Shown here one piece after another: positions 19,348 through 29,850 of a stretch of DNA of 64,000 nt. Source of the DNA: Peristeroidobacter agariperforans (lineage in GTDB: Bacteria > Pseudomonadota > Gammaproteobacteria > Steroidobacterales > Steroidobacteraceae). The translations under genes were made by a program, and so were the position numbers. Every line of letters starts with the position of its first letter. The first letter of the stretch is position 1. The notes beneath the pieces were generated by a model. The model was not told where the DNA came from. It made no database searches and was given only the letters and a program-made list of their open reading frames with translations. The stretch lies in NCBI RefSeq assembly GCF_004138335.1, contig NZ_RYFW01000002.1, positions 101,001 through 165,000 on the forward strand, in the 5' to 3' direction.

Positions 19348-21351
19348 ATGCAGACATCGCACCGCCGGCAGCTCGCCAACGCCATCCGTGCCCTGGCGAT
19401 GGACGCCGTGCAGAAGGCCAACTCCGGCCATCCGGGCATGCCCATGGGCATGGCCGATATCGCCGAAGTCTTGTGGAACGATCATCTCAAGCACAATCCC
19501 GGCAATCCGCTGTGGTCGGACCGCGACCGCTTCGTGGTGTCCAACGGTCACGGCTCGATGCTGCTGTACTCGCTGCTGCACCTGACCGGCTACCCGCTGA
19601 AGATCGAAGATCTGCAGAAATTCCGGCAGCTCGGCTCGCACACCGCCGGTCATCCCGAGCATGACGCGCACCTCGGTATCGAGACCACGACCGGCCCGCT
19701 GGGCCAGGGCCTGGCCAATGCGGTTGGCATGGCGCTCGCGGAAAAGCACCTCGCCAGTGAGTTCAATCGCCCGGGGCACGACATCATTGACCATCGCACC
19801 TGGGTGTTCCTCGGCGACGGCTGCCTCATGGAAGGTGTGTCGCACGAGGCCTGTTCGCTCGCCGGCACGCTGAAACTCGGCAAGCTGATCGCGTTCTACG
19901 ACGACAACGGCATCTCCATCGACGGCGAAGTGCACGGCTGGTTCACTGACGACACGCCGAAGCGTTTCGAAGCCTACGGCTGGCACGTCGTACCGAATGT
20001 CGACGGCCACGATCCGGCGGCGATCGAGAAGGCGATCGCGGCGGCAGTCGCACAAACCGACAAGCCTTCGTTGATCTGTTGCAAGACCATCATCGGTTGG
20101 GGCTCCCCGAACAAGCAGGGCACCGAAGCGACGCACGGCGCGGCGCTCGGCGCCGACGAAGTCGCGGCCACGCGCAAGCACCTCGGCTGGGACTACGAGC
20201 CGTTCGTGATCCCCGATGAAATTCGCCAAGGCTGGGACGCGCAAGCGCAAGGCGCGAAGCGCGAAGGTGAGTGGCAACAGCGCTTCAACTCCTACAAGTC
20301 GAAGTTCCCCGAGCTCGCGGCGGAGTACGAGCGCCGGCAGGCAGGTGAGCTGCCGTCGTCGTGGCGCGATGTGGTCACGAAGTACGTCGCCGACGTTGCC
20401 AAGGAGAGCAAGCCGCTGGCGACTCGCCAGAGCTCGCAGGCCTCGTTGAACGCCTACGGCCCGGGCTTGCCGGAATTGCTGGGCGGCTCGGCCGACCTGA
20501 CCGGCTCGAACAACACCAATCGCAAGGACTCCCGCTCCCTCACCGGCGCGGACGCGTCCGGCAATTACATTCATTACGGCGTGCGCGAGTTTGGCATGTC
20601 CGCGATCATGAACGGCATGGCCCTGCACGGCGGCCTGATTCCCTACGGCGGCACCTTCCTGGTGTTCTCCGACTACGCACGCAACGCCATGCGCATGTCG
20701 GCGCTGATGAAACAGCGGGTCATCTACGTCATGACCCATGACTCCATCGGCCTGGGCGAAGACGGCCCGACGCACCAGCCGGTGGAACATCTGCCGAGCC
20801 TGCGCATCATCCCGAACATGACGGTCTGGCGTCCCTGCGACAGCACCGAGACCGCCATCGCATGGGCGGACTCGATCGAGCGTCGCAACGGCCCGTCGAC
20901 GCTGGCGCTCACCCGTCAGGCGCTGCCGCCCCAGACTCGCACCGAGCAGCAGATCGCGAACATTCGCCGCGGCGGTTACGTGCTGAAGGATTCGGAGGGC
21001 ACGCCCGAAGTGATCCTGATCGCAACCGGCTCGGAAGTCGCGGTCGCGGTCGAAGCGGCCGGGCTGTTGCAACAGAACGGCAAGCGAGTGCGCGTAGTCT
21101 CCATGCCGAGCACGAACGTGTTCGATGCGCAGGACGAGGCGTATCGCGAGCAGGTGCTGCCGCGCGGTGTCGAAGTCCGCATTGCTATCGAAGCGGCCGC
21201 GACCGACACGTGGTACCGCTACGTCGGTTTGCGCGGCGCCATCATTGGCATGACCACGTTCGGTGCGTCCGGTGTGGCCAAGGATTTGTTCAAGCACTTC
21301 GGGTTCACGGCGGACAATGTTGTCCGCACCGTGCAGAAGCTGCTGCAGTGA
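19348..21351 (+). CDS. tkt: Transketolase
   Basis: A 667-residue thiamine-diphosphate enzyme of the non-oxidative pentose phosphate pathway, moving two-carbon units between sugar phosphates. Residues: [20 protein letters not shown] at the start, SNGHGSML, the TPP motif GDGCLMEG...DDN, and the [11 protein letters not shown] segment. Length is as expected for bacterial transketolase. It heads a tight plus-strand series with gap (20-base gap), pgk and pyk, so expression is probably coupled to lower glycolysis. Confidence 0.98.
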   Translation: MQTSHRRQLANAIRALAMDAVQKANSGHPGMPMGMADIAEVLWNDHLKHNPGNPLWSDRDRFVVSNGHGSMLLYSLLHLTGYPLKIEDLQKFRQLGSHTAGHPEHDAHLGIETTTGPLGQGLANAVGMALAEKHLASEFNRPGHDIIDHRTWVFLGDGCLMEGVSHEACSLAGTLKLGKLIAFYDDNGISIDGEVHGWFTDDTPKRFEAYGWHVVPNVDGHDPAAIEKAIAAAVAQTDKPSLICCKTIIGWGSPNKQGTEATHGAALGADEVAATRKHLGWDYEPFVIPDEIRQGWDAQAQGAKREGEWQQRFNSYKSKFPELAAEYERRQAGELPSSWRDVVTKYVADVAKESKPLATRQSSQASLNAYGPGLPELLGGSADLTGSNNTNRKDSRSLTGADASGNYIHYGVREFGMSAIMNGMALHGGLIPYGGTFLVFSDYARNAMRMSALMKQRVIYVMTHDSIGLGEDGPTHQPVEHLPSLRIIPNMTVWRPCDSTETAIAWADSIERRNGPSTLALTRQALPPQTRTEQQIANIRRGGYVLKDSEGTPEVILIATGSEVAVAVEAAGLLQQNGKRVRVVSMPSTNVFDAQDEAYREQVLPRGVEVRIAIEAAATDTWYRYVGLRGAIIGMTTFGASGVAKDLFKHFGFTADNVVRTVQKLLQ

Positions 21352-21371
21352 TTCTAACGAGGTAACCTTAA

Positions 21372-22385
21372 ATGCCCATCAAAGTTGGTATCAATGGCTA
21401 CGGCCGCATCGGCCGCAACATCCTGCGCGCGCTGTACGAGGCCAATCGCCAGAAGGAAATCCAGATCGTTGCGCTCAACGATCTCGGCGATGCGCAGACC
21501 AACGCGCACCTGACGCGCTACGACACCGTGCACGGCAAGTTCAACGGCGAAGTGAAAGTCGACGGCGACTCGCTGGTCATCAACGGCGACCGCATCAAGG
21601 TGCTCGCCGAGCGCGATCCGGCCAAGCTGCCGTGGGGCCAGCTCGGCGTCGATTACGTGTTCGAGTGCACCGGCCTGTTCACCAGCAAGGCGAAGGCGGG
21701 GCTGCACATCCAGGGCGGCGCGAAGAAGGTCGTGATCTCCGCTCCGGGCGAGAAGGACGTCGATGCCACCGTCGTCTACGGCGTGAACCACAACACGCTG
21801 AAGGCCAGCCACACCGTGATCTCCAACGCGTCGTGCACGACCAACTGCCTCGCGCCGCTCGCCAAGGTGCTGCACGAGAAGATCGGCATCGTGTCGGGCG
21901 TGATGAACACGATCCACTCGTACACCAACGACCAGGTGCTCACCGACGTATTCCACAAGGACCTGCGCCGCGCGCGCTCGGCCACTCAGTCGATGATTCC
22001 GACCAAGACGGGCGCGGCTGCCGCGGTCGGCCTGGTGTTGCCGGAACTGAACGGCAAGCTCGATGGCTTCTCGGTGCGTGTGCCGACCATCAACGTGTCG
22101 CTGGTCGATCTGAGCTTCGTCGCCAAGCGCGCGACGTCGATCGAAGAGATCAACAGCGTAATGAAGGAAGCCGCCAACGGTGCGTTCAAGGGCATCCTGG
22201 CCTATACCGACGGCCCGCTGGTGTCGGTGGACTTCAACCACGATCCACATTCCTCGTCCTACGACGCCACCATGACCAAGGTCATCGACGGCACGCTGGT
22301 GAAGGTCTGCGCGTGGTACGACAACGAGTGGGGCTTCTCCAACCGCATGCTCGACACGACGGTAGCCTGGTCGAAGGCTGGCTGA
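21372..22385 (+). CDS. gap: Glyceraldehyde-3-phosphate dehydrogenase, type I
   Basis: A 337-residue NAD-type dehydrogenase. [11 protein letters not shown] is the dinucleotide fold, ALNDLGD fits NAD binding, and [12 protein letters not shown] contains the catalytic Cys with the His further on. [12 protein letters not shown] and [14 protein letters not shown] close it. An erythrose-4-phosphate dehydrogenase was considered, but the overall pattern fits GAPDH. It lies between tkt and pgk, with only two bases separating it from the chosen pgk start. Confidence 0.96.
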   Translation: MPIKVGINGYGRIGRNILRALYEANRQKEIQIVALNDLGDAQTNAHLTRYDTVHGKFNGEVKVDGDSLVINGDRIKVLAERDPAKLPWGQLGVDYVFECTGLFTSKAKAGLHIQGGAKKVVISAPGEKDVDATVVYGVNHNTLKASHTVISNASCTTNCLAPLAKVLHEKIGIVSGVMNTIHSYTNDQVLTDVFHKDLRRARSATQSMIPTKTGAAAAVGLVLPELNGKLDGFSVRVPTINVSLVDLSFVAKRATSIEEINSVMKEAANGAFKGILAYTDGPLVSVDFNHDPHSSSYDATMTKVIDGTLVKVCAWYDNEWGFSNRMLDTTVAWSKAG

Positions 22386-22387
22386 AC

Positions 22388-23578
22388 ATGACCACTACAG
22401 GGGCCGTCTTGCGGATGGTCGATTTAGACCTGCGCGACAAGCGCGTGCTGATCCGTGAGGATCTGAACGTGCCAGTGCAGGGTGGAGTTGTGACCAGCGA
22501 CGCGCGTATTCGCGCGTCGCTGCCGACGATCCAGGCAGCGAAGGAAAAGGGCGCGCGCGTCCTCGTCATGTCGCACCTGGGGCGCCCGGAGGAGGGCGTG
22601 TACGACGAAGAGTTTTCGCTCGCGCCGGTCGCGCAGCGGCTGTCCGAGCTGCTGGGCTTCAAGGTGCGCTTCGAGAAGCATTGGCTGGATGGCGTCGAAT
22701 GCGCTCCCGGCGAAGTGGTGCTGCTCGAGAACGTGCGCTTCAACAAGGGCGAGAAGAAAGACAAAGAAGACCTCGCCAAGAAGATGGCCGAGCTGTGCGA
22801 CGTGTTCGTGATGGACGCGTTCGGCACGGCGCATCGCGCTGAAGCCAGCACCCACGGTGTAGCCAAATTCGCGAAGGTGGCCTGTGCCGGGCCGCTGCTG
22901 ATGAACGAGCTGGTGGCGCTCGAAACCGCGCTGGAAAAACCCAAGCGGCCGTTGATCGCCATCGTCGCGGGCTCCAAGGTCTCGACCAAGCTCACGGTGC
23001 TGGAGAGCCTGCTGTCCAAGGTGGACACGCTGATCGTCGGTGGCGGCATCGCCAACACGTTCATCGCCGCGCAGGGGCATTCGGTGGGCAAGTCGCTGTA
23101 CGAAGCCGACATGATCGATATCGCCAAGAACCTGCTGAAGCGATCGGCCGAGTTGAAGGTGCAGATCCCGATCCCGACCGACGTAGTCGTGGCCAAGGAG
23201 TTCTCCGCCAACGCCGAAGCCGACGTGCGGCCGGTGACCAAGGTCCAGGCCGACGAGATGATCCTGGACATCGGTCCGGACACCGCGGAAAAGTTTGCAC
23301 GCACGTTCGCGAGCGCCGGCACCATCGTCTGGAACGGCCCGGTGGGCGTGTTCGAGTTCGATCAATTCGGCGAAGGCACGCGGACATTAGCGCAAGCGAT
23401 AGCGAAATCATCGGCGTTCTCCATCGCCGGTGGTGGGGATACTCTAGCGGCCATCGAGAAATATCGTGTAGAAGACGACATTTCCTATATCTCGACCGGT
23501 GGCGGTGCGTTCCTGGAATTCCTGGAAGGCAAAAAGCTGCCAGCGGTTGCGGTCCTGGAAGAGCGCAGTCGCACTTAA
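22388..23578 (+). CDS. pgk: Phosphoglycerate kinase
   Basis: A 396-residue enzyme transferring the acyl phosphate of 1,3-bisphosphoglycerate to [15 protein letters not shown] holds the substrate site, [12 protein letters not shown] and GGGIANTF are conserved, and the C-terminal [12 protein letters not shown] is the nucleotide loop. The start is the ATG at 22388 (MTTTGAV); an in-frame ATG at 22415 (MVDLDL) is plausible. A longer open frame upstream is only overlap with gap. Confidence 0.96.
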   Translation: MTTTGAVLRMVDLDLRDKRVLIREDLNVPVQGGVVTSDARIRASLPTIQAAKEKGARVLVMSHLGRPEEGVYDEEFSLAPVAQRLSELLGFKVRFEKHWLDGVECAPGEVVLLENVRFNKGEKKDKEDLAKKMAELCDVFVMDAFGTAHRAEASTHGVAKFAKVACAGPLLMNELVALETALEKPKRPLIAIVAGSKVSTKLTVLESLLSKVDTLIVGGGIANTFIAAQGHSVGKSLYEADMIDIAKNLLKRSAELKVQIPIPTDVVVAKEFSANAEADVRPVTKVQADEMILDIGPDTAEKFARTFASAGTIVWNGPVGVFEFDQFGEGTRTLAQAIAKSSAFSIAGGGDTLAAIEKYRVEDDISYISTGGGAFLEFLEGKKLPAVAVLEERSRT

Positions 23579-23591
23579 CACGAGGTTTTCA

Positions 23592-25025
23592 ATGCTCCGT
23601 CGCACCAAGATCCTGACCACCCTCGGGCCGGCCACCGATAACCCAAAGGTGCTTGGTGAGATGCTGCGGGCCGGCGCCGACGTCGTGCGAGTGAACTTCT
23701 CGCACGGCGAGGCCGCGGCCCACGCCAATCGCGTCAAGATGGTGCGCGAAGTGGCCGAGCAGGTCGGCAAGTGGGTCGCCGTGCTCGGCGACCTGCAAGG
23801 CCCGAAGATCCGCATCGATCGCTTCGTCGAAGGCAAAGTGTTCTTGAACGAGGGCGAGCCGTTCGTCCTCGACGTGTCGCTCGACTCCAAGGCGGGCACC
23901 GCCAAGTCGGTGGGTGTGGCGTACAAGAATCTGCCCAGGGATGTGCGCGGCGGCGACACGCTGTTGTTGAACGACGGCCTGATCGTTCTGGAAGTCACCG
24001 ATGTCGATGGCCCGCGCATCATGACCAAGGTCGTGGTGGGCGGTGAGCTCTCCGACAACAAGGGCATCAACAAACAGGGCGGCGGCCTGTCGGCTGGCGC
24101 GCTGACGGACAAGGATCGCGAGCACATCAAGCTCGCAGCCGAGCTCGGCGTCGACTATCTCGCCGTTTCGTTTGCTCGCGACGGTCACGACATGGAAGAA
24201 GCCCGTCACCTGTTGCGCGGGGCGGGCGGTCACGGTCACCTGGTCGCGAAGATCGAGCGCAGCGAAGCGCTGGTGAACCTCGATCGCATCATTCAAGCCA
24301 GCGACGCCGTCATGGTGGCGCGTGGCGACCTCGGCGTCGAAGTCGGTTACGCCGAGCTGACGGGTCTGCAAAAGCACATCATCTCCGCGTGTCGTAAGCG
24401 CAATCGCGTGGTCATCACGGCGACGCAGATGATGGAATCGATGATTCACAACCCGGTGCCGACGCGCGCCGAAGTTTCGGATATCGCCAACGCGGTGATG
24501 GACGGCACCGACGCGGTGATGCTCTCGGGCGAAAGCGCCGTGGGCAAGTATCCGGTCAAAGCCGTGGCGACGATGGCCCAGGTCATCCTCGGTGCGGAGA
24601 AGTACGAAAGCTCGCATACGCCGGTGCGTGCCCGCAGCGAGCACGGGATTTTCGAGAAGACCGATGAAGCCATCGCTATGGCGGTGATGTACACAGCCAA
24701 TCATCTGAAGGTGAAGGCCATCGTCGCGTTGACCGAGTCGGGCTCGACGCCGCTGTGGATGTCGCGTATTCGTGCCGATATTCCAATCTATGCGTTCACG
24801 CGGCACGAAGAGACGCGCCGTCGCGTGATGCTGTATCGCGGTGTGTATCCGGTGACGTTCGATATCACTCACACCAATGCACAGCTGTTGTACGCGGACA
24901 TTTTCAAGCTCATGCTCAAGCAGGGCATGGTGGAGATGGGCGACCGCATCATCCTCACCAAGGGTGAGTTGTCCGGCGTTTCTGGCAAGACCAATGCCAT
25001 GAAGATTCTCGAGGTGCGCGTTTAA
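23592..25025 (+). CDS. pyk: Pyruvate kinase
   Basis: A 477-residue enzyme converting phosphoenolpyruvate and ADP to pyruvate and ATP. RRTKILTTLGPA opens the barrel, RVNFSHG and GDLQGPKIR follow, KIERSEAL carries the active-site lysine, ARGDLGVEVG binds metal, and ATQMMESM is conserved. The ATG at 23592 follows ACGAGG. It is fourth in the tkt-gap-pgk-pyk series. fba, often the fifth gene in relatives, is not here. Confidence 0.97.
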   Translation: MLRRTKILTTLGPATDNPKVLGEMLRAGADVVRVNFSHGEAAAHANRVKMVREVAEQVGKWVAVLGDLQGPKIRIDRFVEGKVFLNEGEPFVLDVSLDSKAGTAKSVGVAYKNLPRDVRGGDTLLLNDGLIVLEVTDVDGPRIMTKVVVGGELSDNKGINKQGGGLSAGALTDKDREHIKLAAELGVDYLAVSFARDGHDMEEARHLLRGAGGHGHLVAKIERSEALVNLDRIIQASDAVMVARGDLGVEVGYAELTGLQKHIISACRKRNRVVITATQMMESMIHNPVPTRAEVSDIANAVMDGTDAVMLSGESAVGKYPVKAVATMAQVILGAEKYESSHTPVRARSEHGIFEKTDEAIAMAVMYTANHLKVKAIVALTESGSTPLWMSRIRADIPIYAFTRHEETRRRVMLYRGVYPVTFDITHTNAQLLYADIFKLMLKQGMVEMGDRIILTKGELSGVSGKTNAMKILEVRV

Positions 25026-25040
25026 ACGCAGCCACTAAAG

Positions 25041-27455
25041 ATGCGTTTGCTTCGGACGCTGCGCGTTGTTGGCCTTGCCTTACTGATCGTTCTCGTCGTC
25101 GGCGGGCTGATCGGATACTGGGCGCTCCGCGCCAGCCTGCCGAAACTCGATGGCAATATTTCCGACGCTCGCATCTCGGCGCCCGCTGAGATCCAGCGTG
25201 ATGCCGAGGGCACGCCAGTACTGCGTGCCCGCACTCGCGCCGACCTCGCATTTGCCACTGGCTTCGCGCACGCACAGGACCGTTATTTCCAGATGGACCT
25301 GATGCGGCGCGCGGCCGCCGGCGAGTTGGCCGAGTTACTCGGCGCATCCGTGTTGGATACCGACCGCAAGTTGCGCGTGCACGGCTTTCGTCGGGTCGCT
25401 CGCGAAGTCGTGGCTGCCGCGACGGCCAACGATCTCGCCTTGCTGGATGCATATTCGGCGGGTGTGAACTTCGCGCTGTCGCAAGCAACGGCCAAGCCTT
25501 GGGAATATTTGTTGTTGGGCGCGAAACCCGCGCCCTGGCTACCCGAAGATTCGGTGCTGGCCGCGTTCTCCATGTATCTCAACTTGAACGATTCGAGCGG
25601 CAGCGAAGAGCTGACGCGCTTGCAGCTGCGCGATGCCTTGCCGCCGGCAATGTTTGCGTTCATTGCGCCGCTGGGCACCGAATGGGATGCGCCGATTGCG
25701 GGCGGCACGATTCGCTCCGCAACCATTCCGGGGCCGGACGTGTTCGATCTACGAGACGGCGTCTCACGAGCCGCGGCTCTAACGGCGCCTCGCACGGCCG
25801 GCACGATGGAAGAAAAGACGTACGTCGGCAGCAACAGCTGGGCGGTCGCCGGCAGTCTCACCGCCGATAAGGGCGCTTTGCTCGCCAACGATATGCACCT
25901 CGGCCTGCGCTTGCCGCATGTTTGGTATCGCGCGCGCATGATCGTCGAGGGCGAAGGCGATGCGCGACGCGATCTGGTCGGCGTGACGCTGCCTGGATTG
26001 CCGGTGCTGATCGTCGGTAGCAACGGTCGCGTGGCCTGGGGGTTCACCAACAGCTTCGGCGACTGGACCGATCTGGTCATCGTCGAGCGCGATCCGCAGG
26101 ACCCTGCGCGCTATCTCACTGCCGAGGGCTCCGAGCCCTTCGTCGTGCACGAGGAAGTGCTCAAGGTCAAAGACGGCGAGGACGAGAAGCTCACCGTGAT
26201 AGGCACGCGTTGGGGCCCGGTCGTGCGCGAGGACACATCGAACCGGCCGCTCGCGCTGGCCTGGACCGCGCAGCATGCGCAAGCGACCAATTTGCGCATG
26301 CTCGATCTGGAGAGCGTCGACAGCGTCGATCAGGCATTGCTGGTCGCGAATCGCTCGGGCGTGCCGGTGCAGAACTTCGTGGCGGCCGATGCGAGCGGTC
26401 GCATCGGCTGGACGCTGATGGGGCAGGTGCCGGTGCGCGGCAACTATGACTCGACCATGCCCTATCTGTGGAACACGCCGGAAGCGGGTTGGAACGGTTG
26501 GCGCAAACCGGAGGAATATCCGCGCATCGTCGATCCTACGGCCGGTCGACTGTGGACGGCCAATGCGCGCACTGTCGATGTCGAAACGTGGTTGTCTTTC
26601 ATGGGCGATGGCATGTACGACAACGGCGCACGTGCCGCGCAGATTCGTGACGATCTGCTGGCGCTCGAGAATGCGACGCCGGCCGACATGGTCAACATTC
26701 AGTTGGACGATCGCGCTTTGTTTCTGGTTCGCTGGCGCGATTTCCTGCTCGAGCTGCTGGATGAGGATGCCGTGCAAGGCCGGCCGTTGCGGGCCGAGGC
26801 CAGAAAATTCCTGGAAGACTGGTCGGCGCGAGCGGCGGCCGAGGACGTCGGGTATCGGTTGGTGCGAGCGATGCGGCTGCAGGTTCGCCAGAACGTGTTC
26901 GAATCGTTGACCGCTGCGGCCCGTCTCAAATATCCGGATAGCAAATTTTCGCCGTCGGCGCAGTTCGAAGGTCCGCTGTGGCAATTGGTCACGCGTCAGC
27001 CGGCGCATATGCTCGATCCGCGTTATCCGAGTTGGGATGCTGCGTTGTTGGCGTCGGTCGATGCGGCGCTCAAGGAACTGCTGCAGGAGTGTGGCTCGCT
27101 GAGCCGGTGCACCTGGGGCGCGCAGAACACACTCGCCATGCGACATCCGCTGTCGCAAGTCATGCCGGCGTTCGTGGGCCGCTGGCTCGACATGCCGGCT
27201 CAGCGGCTGTCGGGAGATTCATTCATGCCACGCGTTCAGGGACCTTCGTTCGGCGCGTCCGAGCGCATGGTGGTCTCGCCGGGACGTGAAGCGCAGGGAT
27301 ATTTCCAGATGCCCGGTGGGCCGGTCGACCACCCGATGTCGCCGTTCTACGGAGCAGGCCACAAAGCCTGGGCTCGCGGCGAGCCGCGTCCGCTGCTGCC
27401 AGGCGAGCCGAAATACGTGCTCAGATTGGCGCCTGCTGCCAACTCCGCCCCGTAA
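25041..27455 (+). CDS. Penicillin acylase family Ntn-hydrolase (membrane-anchored or exported)
   Basis: An 804-residue member of the penicillin G acylase/AHL acylase family. An N-terminal hydrophobic stretch (residues ~8-30) exports or anchors it. The alpha-subunit region has FATGFAHAQDRYFQMDLMRR. Autocatalytic cleavage should occur before the Ser of YVGSNSWAVAG, exposing the N-terminal nucleophile; the beta subunit then holds NDMHLGLRLPHVWYR and WGFTNSFGDWTD. The natural substrate is unknown; acyl-homoserine lactones or other amides are possible. It starts 15 bases after pyk, an unusual companion for glycolysis genes. Confidence 0.9.
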   Translation: MRLLRTLRVVGLALLIVLVVGGLIGYWALRASLPKLDGNISDARISAPAEIQRDAEGTPVLRARTRADLAFATGFAHAQDRYFQMDLMRRAAAGELAELLGASVLDTDRKLRVHGFRRVAREVVAAATANDLALLDAYSAGVNFALSQATAKPWEYLLLGAKPAPWLPEDSVLAAFSMYLNLNDSSGSEELTRLQLRDALPPAMFAFIAPLGTEWDAPIAGGTIRSATIPGPDVFDLRDGVSRAAALTAPRTAGTMEEKTYVGSNSWAVAGSLTADKGALLANDMHLGLRLPHVWYRARMIVEGEGDARRDLVGVTLPGLPVLIVGSNGRVAWGFTNSFGDWTDLVIVERDPQDPARYLTAEGSEPFVVHEEVLKVKDGEDEKLTVIGTRWGPVVREDTSNRPLALAWTAQHAQATNLRMLDLESVDSVDQALLVANRSGVPVQNFVAADASGRIGWTLMGQVPVRGNYDSTMPYLWNTPEAGWNGWRKPEEYPRIVDPTAGRLWTANARTVDVETWLSFMGDGMYDNGARAAQIRDDLLALENATPADMVNIQLDDRALFLVRWRDFLLELLDEDAVQGRPLRAEARKFLEDWSARAAAEDVGYRLVRAMRLQVRQNVFESLTAAARLKYPDSKFSPSAQFEGPLWQLVTRQPAHMLDPRYPSWDAALLASVDAALKELLQECGSLSRCTWGAQNTLAMRHPLSQVMPAFVGRWLDMPAQRLSGDSFMPRVQGPSFGASERMVVSPGREAQGYFQMPGGPVDHPMSPFYGAGHKAWARGEPRPLLPGEPKYVLRLAPAANSAP

Positions 27456-27523
27456 GACGTTTAGTAGCGCCGGCCGCCGGTGGTAAGGTGCCGGTTCTGT
27501 CTACTCGTCGACTCGGGGTATTC

Positions 27524-28375
27524 ATGTCGTCACGTTTCGCCGGCACGGACAACTACGTCGCCACTGAAGATTTGATGATGGCCGTCAATGCGGCCGTGGT
27601 GCTGGGGCGGCCGTTGCTGGTCAAAGGCGAGCCGGGGACCGGCAAGACGCAGCTCGCCGAAGAAGTTGCGCGGTCGTTGAATCGGCCGCTGTATCGCTGG
27701 CACATCAAGTCGACCACCAAGGCCCAGCAGGGCTTGTATGAATACGATGCCGTGTCCCGACTGCGCGACTCGCAGCTCGGCGAGGCGAAGGTGCACGACA
27801 TCGGCAACTACATCGTCAAAGGGCGCTTGTGGGAAGCGTTCGAAAGCGACGTGCAGCCGGTGCTGCTGGTCGATGAGATCGACAAGGCCGACATCGAATT
27901 CCCGAACGATCTGCTGCACGAGCTGGATCGCATGGAATTCTACGTGTACGAGACGCGTCAATGGATCAAGGCGCACCATCGCCCGATCATCATCATCACC
28001 AGCAACAACGAGAAGGAGTTGCCGGATGCGTTCCTGCGCCGGTGTTTCTTCCATTACATCCGCTTCCCCGATGCAACGACCATGGAGCGCATCGTCGATG
28101 TGCACTATCCGACGTTGAAGAAGGAGTTGCTGTCGGAGGCGCTGACCGCGTTCTTCAAAGTGCGCGAGATGCCCGGGCTGAAAAAGAAGCCTTCGACGTC
28201 GGAGCTGCTGGACTGGATCAAGCTGCTGGTCGCGGAAGACATTCCGCCGGAGGCGTTGCGCAGCGACGACCCGAAGAAATCCATTCCGCCGCTGTACGGC
28301 GCGCTGCTGAAGAACGAGCAGGACGTGCATTTGTTCGAACAGCTGGTGTTCTTGAACCGTCGCGGCGGCCGCTGA
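27524..28375 (+). CDS. MoxR-type AAA+ ATPase
   Basis: A 283-residue ATPase: Walker A GEPGTGKTQ, Walker B LLVDEIDKAD, sensor I ITSNNEKELPDAFLRRC with the arginine finger. Such ATPases work with von Willebrand A partners as chaperones that insert cofactors or assemble complexes. The partner gene starts eight bases downstream. The frame opens at 27488, but I take the ATG at 27524 (MSSRFAGTDNYV) because the conserved region begins there and a GGGG lies upstream. Confidence 0.9.
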   Translation: MSSRFAGTDNYVATEDLMMAVNAAVVLGRPLLVKGEPGTGKTQLAEEVARSLNRPLYRWHIKSTTKAQQGLYEYDAVSRLRDSQLGEAKVHDIGNYIVKGRLWEAFESDVQPVLLVDEIDKADIEFPNDLLHELDRMEFYVYETRQWIKAHHRPIIIITSNNEKELPDAFLRRCFFHYIRFPDATTMERIVDVHYPTLKKELLSEALTAFFKVREMPGLKKKPSTSELLDWIKLLVAEDIPPEALRSDDPKKSIPPLYGALLKNEQDVHLFEQLVFLNRRGGR

Positions 28376-28383
28376 GCAGAGCC

Positions 28384-29559
28384 ATGCTGGTTCCGTTCTT
28401 TTTCAAGTTGCGCGAGGGCGGCGTGCCGGTGTCCATCACCGAGTTCCTGTCGCTGCTGCAGGCCTTGCAGGCTCGCGTTGCGAGCGCCAGCGCGGAGGAT
28501 TTCTATTATCTGTCGCGCGCCTGCTTGGTGAAGGACGAGCGTCACTTCGATCGCTTCGATCGCGCCTTCGCCGCGCACTTCAAGGGCGCCGAAGATTTGT
28601 TCGACGCCATGATGAAGGCCATTCCCGAGGAATGGCTCAAGCGCATGGGCGAGCGCACGCTCAGCGATGAAGAGAAGGCGCAGATCAAAGCGCTCGGCGG
28701 TTGGGACAAACTGATCGAGACATTGAAGCAGCGCCTCGCCGAACAAAAGGAGCGCCACCAGGGCGGTAACAAATGGATTGGCACCGGCGGCACGTCGCCG
28801 TTCGGTGCGTACGGTTACAACCCGGAAGGCATTCGCATCGGCCAGGATGAGTCGCGCAACAAGAGTGCGGTGAAGGTGTGGGATCAGCGCGAGTTCAAGA
28901 ATCTCGACGACACGGTCGAGATCGGCACGCGGAACATCAAAATCGCACTCCGCAAGCTTCGCAAGTTCGCGCGCGAGGGCGCGGCGGAGCTTTTGGACCT
29001 GGATAACACCATCGATGCAACTGCTCGCAATGCCGGGCTGCTCGATCTGAAGTTCGTGCCCGAGCGGCACAACGCCATCAAAGTGCTGCTGTTCCTCGAC
29101 GTCGGCGGATCGATGGACTATCACGTCCGAGTTTGCGAAGAGCTGTTCTCCGCGGCCCGTTCGGAGTTCAAGCACCTGGAATATTTCTACTTCCATAACT
29201 TCGTGTACGAGCACGTCTGGAAGGACAACCGCCGCCGCCACGCGGAGAAGATTCCGACCATGGAAGTGATGCGCACTTACGGCCACGATTACAAACTCAT
29301 CGTGGTCGGCGATGCGACCATGAGCCCCTACGAAATCGTGCAGCCCGGCGGCAGCATCGAGCATTGGAACGAAGAGGCGGGCTCGGTGTGGATGCAACGA
29401 CTGGCGAAAACCTGGCCGCATCACGTCTGGCTGAATCCCGAGCCGCAGCAGCGCTGGGATTACACGCCGTCCGTGCAGGTCACGCGCGAGCTCATTGAGA
29501 ACCGGATGTTTCCATTGACGCTCGGCGGACTGGAGCAGGCGATCAAGGCGCTGCACTGA
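28384..29559 (+). CDS. VWA-domain protein, CoxE-like partner of MoxR ATPase
   Basis: A 391-residue protein. The C-terminal half has a von Willebrand A domain with a variant metal-site motif, FLDVGGSMD (D-x-G-G-S), and later VVGDATMSPYE. The N-terminal half (FFFKLREGGVPVSITEFLSLL) is helical and matches the CoxE/COG3552 type. It pairs with the upstream ATPase; together they probably remodel or mature a client complex. No obvious client, such as CO dehydrogenase, is in the window, so the target is unknown. Confidence 0.85.
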   Translation: MLVPFFFKLREGGVPVSITEFLSLLQALQARVASASAEDFYYLSRACLVKDERHFDRFDRAFAAHFKGAEDLFDAMMKAIPEEWLKRMGERTLSDEEKAQIKALGGWDKLIETLKQRLAEQKERHQGGNKWIGTGGTSPFGAYGYNPEGIRIGQDESRNKSAVKVWDQREFKNLDDTVEIGTRNIKIALRKLRKFAREGAAELLDLDNTIDATARNAGLLDLKFVPERHNAIKVLLFLDVGGSMDYHVRVCEELFSAARSEFKHLEYFYFHNFVYEHVWKDNRRRHAEKIPTMEVMRTYGHDYKLIVVGDATMSPYEIVQPGGSIEHWNEEAGSVWMQRLAKTWPHHVWLNPEPQQRWDYTPSVQVTRELIENRMFPLTLGGLEQAIKALH

Positions 29560-29596
29560 GCATTGTTGTTCGGAGTCGGAGAGACGTGAGTGGTTT

Positions 29597-29750
29597 GGCG
29601 GCGCCAGGGCGGGGTGTCTCCTCCCGGCACCGGGCGCCCGCCTGAGCGCATCGCGCTCCTGGCGTCACGTCCATGGTGAGCCCTGCTGTTTCGGCCCCGT
29701 CCATGTGCCGAAAAGCTGTCGGGAGGAGACACCCCGCCCTGACGCCGCCC
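29597..29750. repeat. Large inverted repeat (30-bp arms, 94-bp interior), candidate dispersed palindromic element
   Basis: Arms 29597-29626 and 29721-29750 are inverted copies with 29 of 30 positions complementary; the one mismatch is at the eighth base. The interior has a smaller perfect hairpin (GAGCGC-ATC-GCGCTC), a GGGCGCCC palindrome and CGTCCATG twice. It lies between the convergent VWA and peroxiredoxin genes. No transposase is inside, so a non-autonomous element or a large structured 3' region are both possible. Confidence 0.75.
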
Positions 29751-29828
29751 GACAGCACACATGAGCTTGCCTGCGATGAATCCCCCCTCTTAGATCCCGT
29801 CCGCAGGACAAAAAATAAAAAATACTTT

Positions 29829-29850
29829 CCCCTCTCCAACGGGAGAGGGG
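29829..29850. repeat. REP-like hairpin (C4TCTC2 / G2AGAG4) downstream of convergent genes
   Basis: A perfect nine-base stem (29829-29837 with 29842-29850) and four-base loop, followed by GGGGTGAGGG. This CCCTCTCC...GGAGAGGG pattern recurs in intergenic regions of many proteobacteria. Between the VWA gene and the peroxiredoxin gene it may stop transcription from both sides. The rest of 29560-29894 holds no credible gene. Confidence 0.6.

Noticed and set aside
19288..21297. A 669-codon minus-strand open frame opposite tkt
   Set aside because: Mirrors the transketolase reading frame exactly and has the biased composition of an antisense frame.
29460..29839. Two minus-strand open frames over the inverted repeat
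   Set aside because: They read through palindromic DNA with Arg/Gly-rich translation and no start signals.
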